Assembly: GCA_000171835.1 (NCBI GenBank)
Contig: ABHC01000001.1
Coordinates: forward strand, 372,001-436,000
Source: an alpha proteobacterium BAL199
GTDB lineage: Bacteria > Pseudomonadota > Alphaproteobacteria > Thalassobaculales > Thalassobaculaceae
Direction: 5' to 3'
DNA length: 64,000 nt
The notes under the pieces: generated by a model
Told to the model about the DNA's origin: nothing
The model's input: the letters and a program-made list of their open reading frames with translations, nothing else
Database searches by the model: none
Program-made: the position numbers and the translations under genes
Shown: one piece after another, positions 34,865-43,885 of the stretch
Numbering within the stretch: position 1 is the stretch's first letter
Layout of the letters: the number at the start of each line of letters is the position of its first letter

Positions 34865-37675
34865 ATGGCATTTGCAGGACCCTCCTCCCTGGTCACCGCG
34901 GTTCTCGGTCCGACCAACACGGGAAAGACCCATCTCGCGATCGAGCGCATGCTTGGTCATGAGAGCGGTATGATCGGCTTTCCGCTGCGGCTGCTGGCGC
35001 GGGAGAACTATGACCGGGTGGTGGCGGCCAAGGGCGCGCGTGCGGTCGCACTGATCACCGGCGAGGAAAAGATCGTTCCCGCCGAGGCGCGCTACTTCGT
35101 GTGCACCGTCGAGTCCATGCCACTGGATCGCGAGGTCGCGTTCCTGGCGATCGACGAGATCCAACTGGCCGGCGATCCGGAACGTGGCCACGTCTTCACC
35201 GATCGGCTGATGCACGCGCGCGGTGCCGAGGAGACGATGTTCCTGGGCGCGGATACGATCCGCCCGTTGCTGCAGCGCCTGGTGCCGGAGGCGCGGGTGG
35301 AGACCCGACCGCGCCTGTCGAAGCTGACCTATGCCGGTCCGTGCAAGATCACCCGCCTGCCAAGGCGCAGCGCGATCGTCGCGTTCTCGGCCGCCGACGT
35401 TTATGCGCTCGCGGAAATCGTGCGCCGCCAGCGCGGTGGGGCCGCCGTGGTGATGGGCGCGCTCAGCCCGCGCACCCGCAACGCCCAGGTCAAGCTCTTC
35501 CAGGAAGGCGAGGTCGACTACCTGATCGCGACCGACGCCATCGGCATGGGCCTGAACATGGACGTCGACCACGTAGCGTTCGCCGAGGATGCCAAGTTCG
35601 ACGGCCGGATGCCCCGCAAGTTGACGCCCGCCGAGCTTGCCCAGATCGCCGGTCGCGCCGGCCGCCACATGAACGACGGCAGCTTCGGCGTGACCATGGA
35701 TTGCCGGCCGCTCGACGAGGAGATCGTCTCGGCGATCGAAGAGCATCGCTTCGAGTCGATCCGACAACTGCATTGGCGCAACGCCGATCTGTCGTTCGCC
35801 ACGGTTCGCGACCTGTTGCGCACCCTGGATGAACGGCCCCCGCACGATTTCCTGATCCGTAAGCGCGACGCCGACGATCAGCGCGCGCTGGAGGCGCTGT
35901 CGCGGCTGCCGGAGGTGACCGACCGGACCACCGCGTCCAGCCGAATCCGGCTGCTCTGGGATGTCTGCCAGATTCCGGACTTCCAGAAGATCATGTCCGA
36001 GAGCCATGCCCGTCTGCTGGTCCAGGTGTTCACCCACCTGACCGAAGGATCGGAGCGGTTGCCGTCGAATTGGGTCGACGAGCAGATGGATCGCTTCGAT
36101 CGTACCGACGGCGACATCGACACGCTGGCCGGGCGGATCGCCCATGTCCGCACATGGACCTACATCACCAACCGCGGCGAGTGGATCGATGATCCGCTCG
36201 ACCGCCAGCAGCGGGCGCGGGCGATCGAAGATCGGTTGTCGGACGCGCTGCACGATCGCCTGACCCAGCGCTTCGTCGACCGCCGTGCCGCAACGCTGTC
36301 CCGCCGGTTGCAGGACGACGATGCCGAGCTGATCGCGGCAGTGGCGGCGGACGGTGCGGTGCTAGTCGAGGGGCATCGGGTCGGCCACCTCGAGGGCCTC
36401 GACTTCATTGCCGAGGTGACAGACGCCGCCGACGCCAAGGCGGTGCTGACCACCGCCCGCCGGGTGTTGCCGTCGGAAATTGCCCGCCGGGTGGCACGCA
36501 TCGACGAGGCCGATGACGCCGCCATCACGCTCGACGGTCGTGGTCGCTTCCTGTGGGAAGGTTCGGTGATCGCCTATCTGGTTGCCGGGGATGCAATCTG
36601 GCGCCCGGAGATCCGGGTCACGCGCAACGAAATGATTGCCCCGGCCCAGCGCGACCGGTTGCTGGCACGAGTGCAAGCCTGGTTCGAACGCCATCAGGAG
36701 GCGGCGGCACCACGACTGCTGCAGCTTCAGCGGGCCGATCTCGAGGGACCGGCTCGGGGCATCGCCTTTCAGGTTCTTGAAGGTCTCGGCGGTGCCCCGG
36801 CATCGGCGGTCGAGACCCTGGTCAAGGATCTGGACGAAGAGGGCCGCAAGACCTTGGCCCGGGTCGGGATCCGGCTCGGCACCGAATCGCTTTACGTCCC
36901 GGAACTGCTGAAGCCACGGGCGGTGCGGTTGCGCGGTCTGCTGTGGTCGGCGGCGCGCGGCAACCATCCGGTCGAAGGGCCTCCGCCCGAGGGTCGGGTC
37001 CAGGCGGCACGCGCTGACGCGACGCCGGCGGCCTACGATGCTGCGCTTGGATACGCCCGACTGGGCGGCCGGGCGGTGCGGGTCGACATGGTCGAACGGC
37101 TGGCCGCGTTGGTGCGCCGGGTCGGCCGCGAGGGTCCGTTCGCAATCACCGCCGAGATGCTGTCGCTCGCCGGCGTCGATGGTGAAACTTTCGCAGCGAT
37201 GTTGCGGGATTTGGGCTGCCAACCGGCGACGCCGGCGGAGGACGGTACGCTACGGTTTGAGCGCAGACGCCGTCCGCGGCCGCCGCGACGCGACCGACCC
37301 CGTAAGCCGGCTATTCCGGCGGCCAGCTCCGCCCAGAAGTCCACTGATGGAGCGACGGCTGCGGTCGTTGTCGGCCCGGTGGCCGGTTCCGACGTGCCGG
37401 CGGCCGACGTTGCGGCCGATGCGATGACCGTGCCGGACGCGGAGCCGCGTCGTCCTCGACGGCGGCGGCGGAAGCCGAAAGAGGTAGGGCAACCGCAAGC
37501 GGCCGCCGTGCAGCAGGAAGCTGCAAAGACGTCGCAACCGGCTAGATCGCACCGGTCGCCCAAGCCGGCGGTGGCGGCCCAACAGGCGCCGCGCGCACCG
37601 CGTGCTCCGACCTACGATCCGAACTCGCCGTTCGCCGTGCTGGCCAAGTTGAGGCTTGGCAACTCCGGTCGATGA
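34865..37675 (+). CDS. SUV3-like RNA helicase with a basic C-terminal tail (936 aa)
   Basis: The helicase core occupies the first 300 residues: Walker A GPTNTGKTH (about 16-24), motif II DEIQLAGDPERGH (about 97, DEIQ form), GADTIRPLL, then RRQRGGAAVVMGALSPRTRNAQV and VDYLIATDAIGMGLNMDVDHVAFAE, and motif VI AQIAGRAGRH (about 260). This is the SUV3/MgpS-like arrangement of RNA helicases. The middle is helical and unlike known domains to my eye. Residues about 800-936 are low-complexity, Arg/Ala/Pro-rich (RPPRRDRPRKP, RRPRRRRRKPKE) and probably bind RNA. The stop overlaps the S4 gene by 4 bases, a pairing typical of alphaproteobacteria. Confidence 0.9.
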   Translation: MAFAGPSSLVTAVLGPTNTGKTHLAIERMLGHESGMIGFPLRLLARENYDRVVAAKGARAVALITGEEKIVPAEARYFVCTVESMPLDREVAFLAIDEIQLAGDPERGHVFTDRLMHARGAEETMFLGADTIRPLLQRLVPEARVETRPRLSKLTYAGPCKITRLPRRSAIVAFSAADVYALAEIVRRQRGGAAVVMGALSPRTRNAQVKLFQEGEVDYLIATDAIGMGLNMDVDHVAFAEDAKFDGRMPRKLTPAELAQIAGRAGRHMNDGSFGVTMDCRPLDEEIVSAIEEHRFESIRQLHWRNADLSFATVRDLLRTLDERPPHDFLIRKRDADDQRALEALSRLPEVTDRTTASSRIRLLWDVCQIPDFQKIMSESHARLLVQVFTHLTEGSERLPSNWVDEQMDRFDRTDGDIDTLAGRIAHVRTWTYITNRGEWIDDPLDRQQRARAIEDRLSDALHDRLTQRFVDRRAATLSRRLQDDDAELIAAVAADGAVLVEGHRVGHLEGLDFIAEVTDAADAKAVLTTARRVLPSEIARRVARIDEADDAAITLDGRGRFLWEGSVIAYLVAGDAIWRPEIRVTRNEMIAPAQRDRLLARVQAWFERHQEAAAPRLLQLQRADLEGPARGIAFQVLEGLGGAPASAVETLVKDLDEEGRKTLARVGIRLGTESLYVPELLKPRAVRLRGLLWSAARGNHPVEGPPPEGRVQAARADATPAAYDAALGYARLGGRAVRVDMVERLAALVRRVGREGPFAITAEMLSLAGVDGETFAAMLRDLGCQPATPAEDGTLRFERRRRPRPPRRDRPRKPAIPAASSAQKSTDGATAAVVVGPVAGSDVPAADVAADAMTVPDAEPRRPRRRRRKPKEVGQPQAAAVQQEAAKTSQPARSHRSPKPAVAAQQAPRAPRAPTYDPNSPFAVLAKLRLGNSGR

Positions 37676-38088
37676 CTGAGGATGCTGGGGAAGGAGGCGG
37701 TGCGCAGCGCCTCGACAAGTGGCTGTGGTGCGCCCGGTTCTTCAAGTCCCGCAATCTTGCCCACACGCTGCTGGCGGCCGGCCGGCTGCGGCTGTCGGGC
37801 ACCGTGGTGACTAAGGCGCATCAAAAGGTGAAGCCGGGCGACGTGCTGACGTTTCCTCAGGGTCTGCATGTCCGGGTCGTGAAGGTGCTGGTGCTGGCGA
37901 CTCGCCGTGGCCCGGCGGCGGAGGCGCAGACGCTGTACGAGGATCTGGCGCCGGTGCCGGAGCGGAAGTCCGGTCAGGCCGATCCCGACACCTTCGAAGC
38001 GATCGCGCCGGCCCGTGATCGCGGGGCCGGTCGGCCGACCAAGAAGGACCGTCGGGCCGTCGACCGATTCAACCTCGACGAAGGCTGA
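37672..38088 (+). CDS. S4-domain RNA-binding protein, Hsp15-like (138 aa)
   Basis: The ATG lies in the helicase stop (ATGA). QRLDKWLWCARFFKSRNLAHTLLAAGRLRLSG (parts; residues 12-43) is the S4 motif, followed by VTKAHQKVKPGDVLTF, as in the heat-shock protein Hsp15, which binds stalled 50S subunits carrying nascent chains. The C-terminal part (GRPTKKDRRAVDRF) is the short basic tail common in alphaproteobacterial members. Its fixed pairing with the helicase suggests a shared role in RNA or ribosome handling. Confidence 0.9.
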   Translation: MTEDAGEGGGAQRLDKWLWCARFFKSRNLAHTLLAAGRLRLSGTVVTKAHQKVKPGDVLTFPQGLHVRVVKVLVLATRRGPAAEAQTLYEDLAPVPERKSGQADPDTFEAIAPARDRGAGRPTKKDRRAVDRFNLDEG

Positions 38089-38149
38089 CAGCGGCAGGCG
38101 CTGCGGGTAGCGTCCGAGGCACGTTGATTCGACAGGAGCAGGTTGCCCG

Positions 38150-39322
38150 ATGACGTTCGATCTTGCCCGAGCCCGTGCCGAGACCCGTGGCTGCGCCGAA
38201 GTCACCCACTTGAACCATGCTGGCGCGTCGCTCATGCCGGCACCGGTCGCTGATGCCGTGATCGACTGGCTGCGCGAGGAGGAACTGACCGGCGGCTACG
38301 AGACCGCGAACCGTCACCGCGGCCGATTGGAGCATTTCTACGATGCGACCGCGAAGCTGCTGAACTGTCATCGCGACGAGGTGGCGTTCGTGGAGAATGC
38401 GACCCGGGCCTGGGACATGGCGTTCTACGCGCTCGACCTGGGGCCGGGCGACCGGATCCTGACCGCCGAGTGCGAGTACGGCTCGAACATGATCGCCTAT
38501 CTGCACCGCGCCAAGCGTACCGGCTGCAGGGTCGACATCGTCCCGAGCGACAAGCACGGCCAGATCGATGTCGCGGCCTTGGATTCGATGGTCGATTCGC
38601 ACACCAAGCTGATCTCGATCAGCCACATTCCGACCGGCGGCGGGCTGGTGAACCCGGCCGAGGCGGTCGGCGCGGTCGCCCGCAAATACGGCGTGCCTTA
38701 CCTCCTGGATGCCTGCCAGTCGGTCGGCCAGATGCCGATCGATGTCGAGGCGATCGGTTGCGACTTCCTGTCGGCGACCGGCCGCAAATACCTGCGCGGG
38801 CCGCGCGGCACCGGCTTCCTGTACGTCCGCTACCGCTGGATCGAGGAGATGGACATCGATCCACCGCTGCTCGACCAGCACGCCGCCACCCTGGTGTCGG
38901 AGAGCGAGTATGCGATGCGTGACGACGCGCGACGGTTCGAGAATTGGGAATGCTATTTCGCCGGCAAGGCGGCGCTGGGCACCGCGATCGACTACGCGCT
39001 GGCCTGGGGCATGCCGGCGATCTGGAAGCGGGTGACCGCGGTAGCCGATGATCTGCGCGCCAAGCTGGCCACGGTGCCCGGCGTCACCGTGACTGACCAG
39101 GGGCTGGCGAAATGCGGCATCGTCACCTTCACCAAGAAGGGCGAGGACTTGCCAGCCCTGAGGCAGCGGCTGCTCGAACAGAAGATCAACATCAGCGTTT
39201 CCACCGGCTCCGGCAGCCGTGTCGGGTTCGACCGGCGCGGTCTCGATGCGGTGGTGCGGGCCAGCGTCCACTATCTGACCAGCGAAGAAGAGGTGGACCG
39301 GTTGATTGCGGCGATCCGCTGA
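38150..39322 (+). CDS. PLP-dependent aminotransferase class V / cysteine desulfurase-like enzyme (390 aa)
   Basis: The protein shows fold-type I class V features: HLNHAGASLMPAPV at the N-terminus (about 20-33), ISHIPTGGGLVNPAEAV (about 162-178), LLDACQSVGQMPIDV with the PLP-phenol Asp (about 184-198), and SATGRKYLRGPRGTGFLYVR with the Schiff-base Lys (about 208-227). The late segment KINISVSTGSGSR is in the place of the cysteine-desulfurase loop but has no catalytic Cys. That favours an aminotransferase, isopenicillin-N-epimerase-like or related activity rather than a true IscS. Substrate unknown. Confidence 0.85.
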   Translation: MTFDLARARAETRGCAEVTHLNHAGASLMPAPVADAVIDWLREEELTGGYETANRHRGRLEHFYDATAKLLNCHRDEVAFVENATRAWDMAFYALDLGPGDRILTAECEYGSNMIAYLHRAKRTGCRVDIVPSDKHGQIDVAALDSMVDSHTKLISISHIPTGGGLVNPAEAVGAVARKYGVPYLLDACQSVGQMPIDVEAIGCDFLSATGRKYLRGPRGTGFLYVRYRWIEEMDIDPPLLDQHAATLVSESEYAMRDDARRFENWECYFAGKAALGTAIDYALAWGMPAIWKRVTAVADDLRAKLATVPGVTVTDQGLAKCGIVTFTKKGEDLPALRQRLLEQKINISVSTGSGSRVGFDRRGLDAVVRASVHYLTSEEEVDRLIAAIR

Positions 39323-39337
39323 GCTCCGTTGCGGAGG

Positions 39338-40168
39338 TTAGCTGCCCGGCCATTCGTTGAGCTGGCGGTTGTCCATCCAGCGCACGGTCCGACTGGGCTG
39401 CAACTCGGCGCGCAACTCGCGGTCGGCGTAGGCGGCGATGTGGGACAGCGCGGAGGCCTCGGAGCCGCCGAAGTCCACCAGGTTGCGGCGCCAGAACGCG
39501 TTCAGCAGCAATGCGCCGTCCTCGACGCGCACCGCGCGCGGGTGGTTCACGTACCCGATTGCCGAATCCTCGATTTGCCGGTCCACGGTCTCGCCCTGAA
39601 ACGCGGCGCGCGGCAGCGCCGGACCGCCCAGGCTGGCGTCGCACAGGCCGTAGTGCCAGCGTGGGTCCTGGAACACTGGGCGCAGCGCTGCCGTCCGGAT
39701 TGAGCCCAGCGAGACGCTGGCACCGTCGACCCGGGCGAGGGTGGCGCTCCACGGCCCGCGGCTGAACGATCCGCCGAGATTGATGTCGTCCGGGCTGCGC
39801 GCGATCAGGTGGTCCAGGACCACCCTGACCATCAGCGCGTTGTGCAGGTTCAGCCAGAACGCCAGCTGCTGCGGCCGGTCCAGGCGTTTCACCGGGACCC
39901 GCTGCAGGCCGGCAAGATAGTCGGAAAGCAGTTCCCGGTCGGCTACCGGAACACTGGCGTAGGCGACGCGGGTGATACCGTCGGCCCCGGTAAAGGTGTG
40001 GCGGTCGAGGAACAGCTGCCATGCCCGGTGGTCGACAATGGCATCGGATCCCGGCGCGTGCCCGATCCAACGGTCGACACCGGATGCCCCGCACCCCACC
40101 AAGAACAGCGGCCCCCCGACGGCCACGCCGAAGGCTGCGAGAACGGAACGGCGCGATGGACGCTGCAT
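39338..40168 (-). CDS. DUF547 protein with a twin-arginine lipoprotein signal (276 aa)
   Basis: ATG 40168 (MQRPSRRSVLAAFGVAVGG) is the start; the longer open frame reaching 41110 lies antisense to the transporter and is a shadow. The N-terminus has a twin-arginine SRRSVLAAF followed by a hydrophobic stretch and LFLVGC, suggesting Tat export and lipidation at the Cys. The body matches DUF547: LAFWLNLHNALMVRVVLDHLI (about 102-122) and SIRTAALRPVFQDPRWHYGLCDASLGGPALP, where an N-x-x-N and a His-Tyr-x-x-Cys resemble a papain-like fold. Enzymatic function is unknown. Confidence 0.8.
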   Translation of the reverse strand: MQRPSRRSVLAAFGVAVGGPLFLVGCGASGVDRWIGHAPGSDAIVDHRAWQLFLDRHTFTGADGITRVAYASVPVADRELLSDYLAGLQRVPVKRLDRPQQLAFWLNLHNALMVRVVLDHLIARSPDDINLGGSFSRGPWSATLARVDGASVSLGSIRTAALRPVFQDPRWHYGLCDASLGGPALPRAAFQGETVDRQIEDSAIGYVNHPRAVRVEDGALLLNAFWRRNLVDFGGSEASALSHIAAYADRELRAELQPSRTVRWMDNRQLNEWPGS

Positions 40169-40264
40169 GGCGCCAGTGTAGCGACCGACGCGCCTGACGC
40201 CATGCCTGCGTTGACGCCCAGGTGTCCGGGCCGCTAGAAGTCGCGGCCCACCCGGAGGCCTTGC

Positions 40265-41221
40265 TTGGCCAGTATTCTCGACGCCGTCGTACCGCTGTTC
40301 GCCGTGATCTTCGCCGGCTACCTGGCCGGGCGGACTCGGATTCTGGCCGAGGACGCGGTGCGCGGGCTGAACCGGTTCGTGTTCACCTTCGCGATGCCGC
40401 CGATGCTGTTCCGGTTGATGGCGACCACGGACGTGACGGCGCTGGGCCAGGGGCGGTTTCTGTTCGGGTTCTTCTGGGCCGAGCTGCTGGTGTTCCTGGT
40501 CGGCGCGATCCTGGGCGGGTTGCTGTTCCGCCAGCGCTTCGCCGAAATGGTGATGCAGGGCTTCGGGTCGTCGTTCTCCAACGGCGTGCTGATCGCGCTG
40601 CCGCTGCTGATCAGCCTGCACGGCGAACAGGGCGCGGTGCCGGCGCTGCTGCTGTTCACTCTCGACGTCCTGATGTTCAGTGCCATCACCATCATGCTGG
40701 AGGCGGCGCGGGCTCGAGACGGCGAGGGTGCCGGCTCGGCCCTGGCGGCGGCGCGGACCACCGGCATGGCAATTCTGCAGAACCCGATCATCATGGCGAC
40801 CCTGCTTGGCATCCTGTGGGGCATTGCCGGGCTGCCGATGCCGTCCCTGGTGTCGAAGACCTTCGGCTTTCTGGGGCAGGCCGGGCCGCCGGCCGCGCTG
40901 TTCGCGCTCGGCGCCACCCTGGCCTACCGCCGGGTGCGCGGCAGTGTCGGCAGCGCGTCCGGCATGGTGATCCTGAAACTGTTCGTGCACCCGGCGCTGG
41001 TGTTCCTGACCCTGACCCTGGTGGTGCCGGTCGAGCCGTTCTGGGTGCATGCGGCCGTGGTGTTCGCGGCCTGCCCGGTCGGGGCCAACGTCTACGTGTT
41101 TGCCCAGCATTACGGGGTGCAGGTCACCGCCGCTTCGGCGGCGATCCTGGTGTCGACCGGACTGTCGATGCTGACGATCACGGCGTTGCTGGTGTTGTAC
41201 CAGCCGCCGCTGCCGGTCTGA
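40265..41221 (+). CDS. AEC-family transporter (318 aa)
   Basis: The start is TTG 40265, 6 bases after GGAGG. The protein has about ten membrane spans in two halves. ILDAVVPLFAVIFAGYLAGRTRILAEDAVRGLNRFVFTFAMPPMLFRLMA (split; residues 4-53) is the N-terminal repeat of auxin-efflux/malate-permease-like carriers, with the Asn-Arg-Phe-Val-x-x-x-x-x-P-P signature. The second half repeats the pattern (MVILKLFVHPALVFLTLTL, CPVGANVYVFAQHYG). These carriers move organic acids or amino-acid derivatives. An HNH nuclease gene follows almost directly. Confidence 0.9.
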   Translation: MASILDAVVPLFAVIFAGYLAGRTRILAEDAVRGLNRFVFTFAMPPMLFRLMATTDVTALGQGRFLFGFFWAELLVFLVGAILGGLLFRQRFAEMVMQGFGSSFSNGVLIALPLLISLHGEQGAVPALLLFTLDVLMFSAITIMLEAARARDGEGAGSALAAARTTGMAILQNPIIMATLLGILWGIAGLPMPSLVSKTFGFLGQAGPPAALFALGATLAYRRVRGSVGSASGMVILKLFVHPALVFLTLTLVVPVEPFWVHAAVVFAACPVGANVYVFAQHYGVQVTAASAAILVSTGLSMLTITALLVLYQPPLPV

Positions 41222-41223
41222 GC

Positions 41224-41886
41224 GTGGCCCGGCGGTCCCGACGCACGGCCGCGCGCGCCGCCAACTGGCGGATGGCCGGACTGCTGCGCGGCCGGTTCGG
41301 CTGGACGGTGCGGATCGCCGCTCTGATCGCGGTGGCGGTTGCCGGAATTGGCGAGGCGCGGCAGTCGGAGTGGTTCTATCCGGTCGCCCAACCGTTTGAT
41401 CGCGCCTTGTACCGGCACTGGATCGACGCCGACGGCGACTGTCAGGACACCCGCGTCGAGGCGCTGATCCAGGAGAGCCTGGAGCCGGTCAAACTGTCGG
41501 CCGACGGCTGCACGGTGGTCCGCGGGCGCTGGTACGACCCGTACACCGACCGCGCCTTCACCGATCCGCGTGATCTCGACGTCGACCACCGCATCCCGCT
41601 GGCGGAGGCCCACCGTTCCGGCGCTGACCGCTGGGATCCGGCGCGCCGCCAGGTCTTCGCCAACGATCTGTCGCACCCCGACACGCTGATCGCTGTCGAC
41701 CAGTCGGCCAATCGATCGAAAGCCGATGGCGACCCGCTGTCTTGGCTGCCCCCGGCCTGGGGCTACCGTTGCCGCTACGTGCAGCGCTGGCGCGAAACCA
41801 AGCGGCGCTGGGATCTGCGCGAGGATGCACTCGAAGGCTGGTGGATCGACGGGGTCAGCTGGATGTGCCGACATCTCGGCGAATAG
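41224..41886 (+). CDS. Secreted or membrane-anchored HNH-type nuclease (about 204-220 aa)
   Basis: The start is unclear: GTG 41224, just after the transporter stop, or ATG 41272. Either leaves an N-terminal hydrophobic segment (GWTVRIAALIAVAVAGIGEA) that is a signal or membrane anchor. The mature part has the DUF1524-type HNH motif RDLDVDHRIPLAEAHRSGADRW, and LIAVDQSANRSKADGDPLSWLPP, which supplies the Asn and downstream His-like positions. A Cys pair (DGDCQDTR and DGCTVV) and a third (YRCRYV) may form disulfides outside the cytoplasm. It would cut DNA or RNA in the periplasm or medium. Confidence 0.78.
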   Translation: MARRSRRTAARAANWRMAGLLRGRFGWTVRIAALIAVAVAGIGEARQSEWFYPVAQPFDRALYRHWIDADGDCQDTRVEALIQESLEPVKLSADGCTVVRGRWYDPYTDRAFTDPRDLDVDHRIPLAEAHRSGADRWDPARRQVFANDLSHPDTLIAVDQSANRSKADGDPLSWLPPAWGYRCRYVQRWRETKRRWDLREDALEGWWIDGVSWMCRHLGE

Positions 41887-41959
41887 GCACCACCGCCTCT
41901 TCGCGCATCCGGATTGGCGCGCTACTGATTCCAGGCAACCAACTCTGGGGCATCGTTCC

Positions 41960-43174
41960 ATGTATATCGATTTCGATACCGAGATTGATCGGGAAGGCAC
42001 CAACTCGATCAAATGGGAGTTCCACAACCACGGCGGCGTGCCGGGACAGCACTGGGACCGGGCCAGCCGGCGCCATGGCGCCGACCGGACCCTGGCGATG
42101 TGGGTCGCGGACATGGACTTCCGGTGCCCCGAGCCGGTGATCGCGGCCATGCGTGACCGGGTCGAGCACGGCATCTTCGGTTACTCGAACAAAACCGACA
42201 GCTATTTCGAGGCGGTGGCAGCATGGTTCGCCCGCCGCCAGGGCTGGCCCGTTCAGAAGGAGTGGATCGTCACCACCCCGGGCGTGGTCCCGACCCTGAA
42301 CGTGGTGGTGCGCGGCTTCACCCAGCCGGGCGACAAAGTGATCGTGCAGCGCCCGGTCTACTACCCGTTCTTCCGGGTCGCCAAGAACAACGGGGCCGAG
42401 ATCGTCTCCAACGGGCTGATCTACGAGAACGGCGACTACCGCATGGATCTTGAGGACCTCGAGCGCAAGGCGGCCGACCCGAAGGCCAAGCTGTTCATCC
42501 TGTGCTCGCCACACAACCCGATTGGCAAGGTCTGGGGCGCCGAGGAGTTGCGGGCCGTTGCCGAGGTCTGCGCGCGCCACGGGGTGCTGGTGGTTGCCGA
42601 CGAGATTCACGGCGACCTGCTGTTTCCCGACGTTCGCTTCACGGCGTTCGCGACGCTCGGATCGGTCGCCGCCGACAACACCATCGTGTGCACGGCCCCG
42701 TCGAAGACCTTCAACCTAGCCGGCCTGCACACCTCCAACGTGATCATTCCGAACCAGGCGATCCGGGAGCGGTTCCAGACCGCGCTTGCGACCTCCAGCA
42801 TGCCGGGGATGAACCCGTTCGGCATCGTGGCCACCGAAGCGGCCTATCGCGAGGGCGAGCCTTGGTTGAATTCGGTCATGCAGTATGTCGCGGGCAACGC
42901 CCGACGCATGACCGAGTTCTTCGCCGCGGAACTGCCGAAGCTGAAGGTCGTGCAGCCGGAGGGCACCTACCTGTTGTGGTTCGACTGCACCGCGCTCGGC
43001 CTCGACAAGGATCAGCTTGAGAGCCTGATGCTCGACAAGGCCAAAATCTACTTCGACGAAGGCTACATCTTCGGCGACGAGGGCATCGGCTTCGAACGGA
43101 TCAACATCGCCTGTCCGCGCTCGATCCTGGACGAGGCGTTGAGCCGGATGCGCGACGCGATTCGCAGCCTGTAG
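41960..43174 (+). CDS. MalY/PatB-type PLP-dependent cystathionine beta-lyase/aminotransferase (404 aa)
   Basis: ATG 41960 (MYIDFDTEIDREGTNSIKWE) is the start; the frame runs further upstream only as a shadow of the nuclease gene. The MalY/PatB signatures are present: MWVADMDFRCPEPVI (about 45-59), HGIFGYSNKTDSY, TPGVVPTLNVVV, QRPVYYPFF, CSPHNPIGKVW (about 182-192), VVADEIHGDLLF with the PLP Asp (about 210-221), and TAPSKTFNLAGLH with the Schiff-base Lys (about 245). Members cleave cystathionine or cysteine conjugates. No regulatory domain is attached. Confidence 0.93.
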   Translation: MYIDFDTEIDREGTNSIKWEFHNHGGVPGQHWDRASRRHGADRTLAMWVADMDFRCPEPVIAAMRDRVEHGIFGYSNKTDSYFEAVAAWFARRQGWPVQKEWIVTTPGVVPTLNVVVRGFTQPGDKVIVQRPVYYPFFRVAKNNGAEIVSNGLIYENGDYRMDLEDLERKAADPKAKLFILCSPHNPIGKVWGAEELRAVAEVCARHGVLVVADEIHGDLLFPDVRFTAFATLGSVAADNTIVCTAPSKTFNLAGLHTSNVIIPNQAIRERFQTALATSSMPGMNPFGIVATEAAYREGEPWLNSVMQYVAGNARRMTEFFAAELPKLKVVQPEGTYLLWFDCTALGLDKDQLESLMLDKAKIYFDEGYIFGDEGIGFERINIACPRSILDEALSRMRDAIRSL

Positions 43175-43192
43175 CGCAGAGGGCGTCGACCG

Positions 43193-43621
43193 TCAGGTGC
43201 CCGCCACATAGGCGGCCATCTGACGGACCTCTTCCTGAGCCTCCTCCAGCCGCCACTTCACCACGTCACCGATCGAGATCATGCCGGCGACCTTGCCGTT
43301 GTCGACCACGGGGACGTGCCGAAACCGACCGGTGGTCATCATCTGCATGACGTCAGCGATGGTCTGTGCCGGCGTGCAGGTGACGACCTTGGCGGTCATC
43401 AACCGGGACACCGGGCCGTCGAGACAGCCAGCGCCTTCGTTGGCCAGTGCCCGTACGATGTCGCGCTCCGAAAGGATGCCGGCGACCTTGTTCCGTTCCA
43501 GGATCAGGATCGACCCGATCCGCTTTTCGGCCAGTAATCGGGCAGCGTCGGCGACCGGCATCGATGGTGGTGCCGTGACCACGGCGCTGCCCTTGGATTT
43601 CAGGATGTCGGAAACCAACAT
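43193..43621 (-). CDS. CBS-pair protein (142 aa)
   Basis: The start is ATG 43621 behind GGGAGA. It is made only of two CBS motifs: the first (about 7-62) with MPVADAARLLAEKRIGSILIL and GILSERDIVRAL, the second (about 72-130) with QTIADVMQMMTTGRFRHVPVVDNGKVAGMISIGDVVKW. Stand-alone CBS pairs bind adenine nucleotides or SAM and sense energy status. The Ser-Glu-Arg-Asp and Ser-Ile-Gly-Asp ends are the usual nucleotide contacts. It is divergent from the desaturase gene and converges on the PatB-like gene. Confidence 0.9.
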   Translation of the reverse strand: MLVSDILKSKGSAVVTAPPSMPVADAARLLAEKRIGSILILERNKVAGILSERDIVRALANEGAGCLDGPVSRLMTAKVVTCTPAQTIADVMQMMTTGRFRHVPVVDNGKVAGMISIGDVVKWRLEEAQEEVRQMAAYVAGT

Positions 43622-43885
43622 TGCGCATCTCCCGTCCAACTCGCGTGGCGGGCCGTCGCTGTGCCGCCAACGACACTCGCCGTCCTGGTCTCCGGGTGGT
43701 CGGGAAGCCCGAACCCCTGGACGACAGGCGCCTTGTCGACGCGAACGGCCCGATCGTGTGTTGCCCTCGATCGGTGGGCCGTGCCGGAAATCATCGCTCC
43801 GAATGGCTAGTTGTGGCAAACCCCAAGTGGAAAGTCCGGAAAATCGGTCCTAGGCCACTATTCGGCCGTGATCGGCTGCCATAGG

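Noticed and set aside
34727-36253. N-terminal extension of htpG to 1140 aa
   Set aside because: The extension lies antisense to the helicase gene. HtpG has its normal start and length from 34726.
40222-41223. N-terminal extension of the HNH nuclease through the transporter gene
   Set aside because: The 554-aa frame overlaps the AEC transporter in another frame. The transporter is clearly real, so the extension is a shadow.
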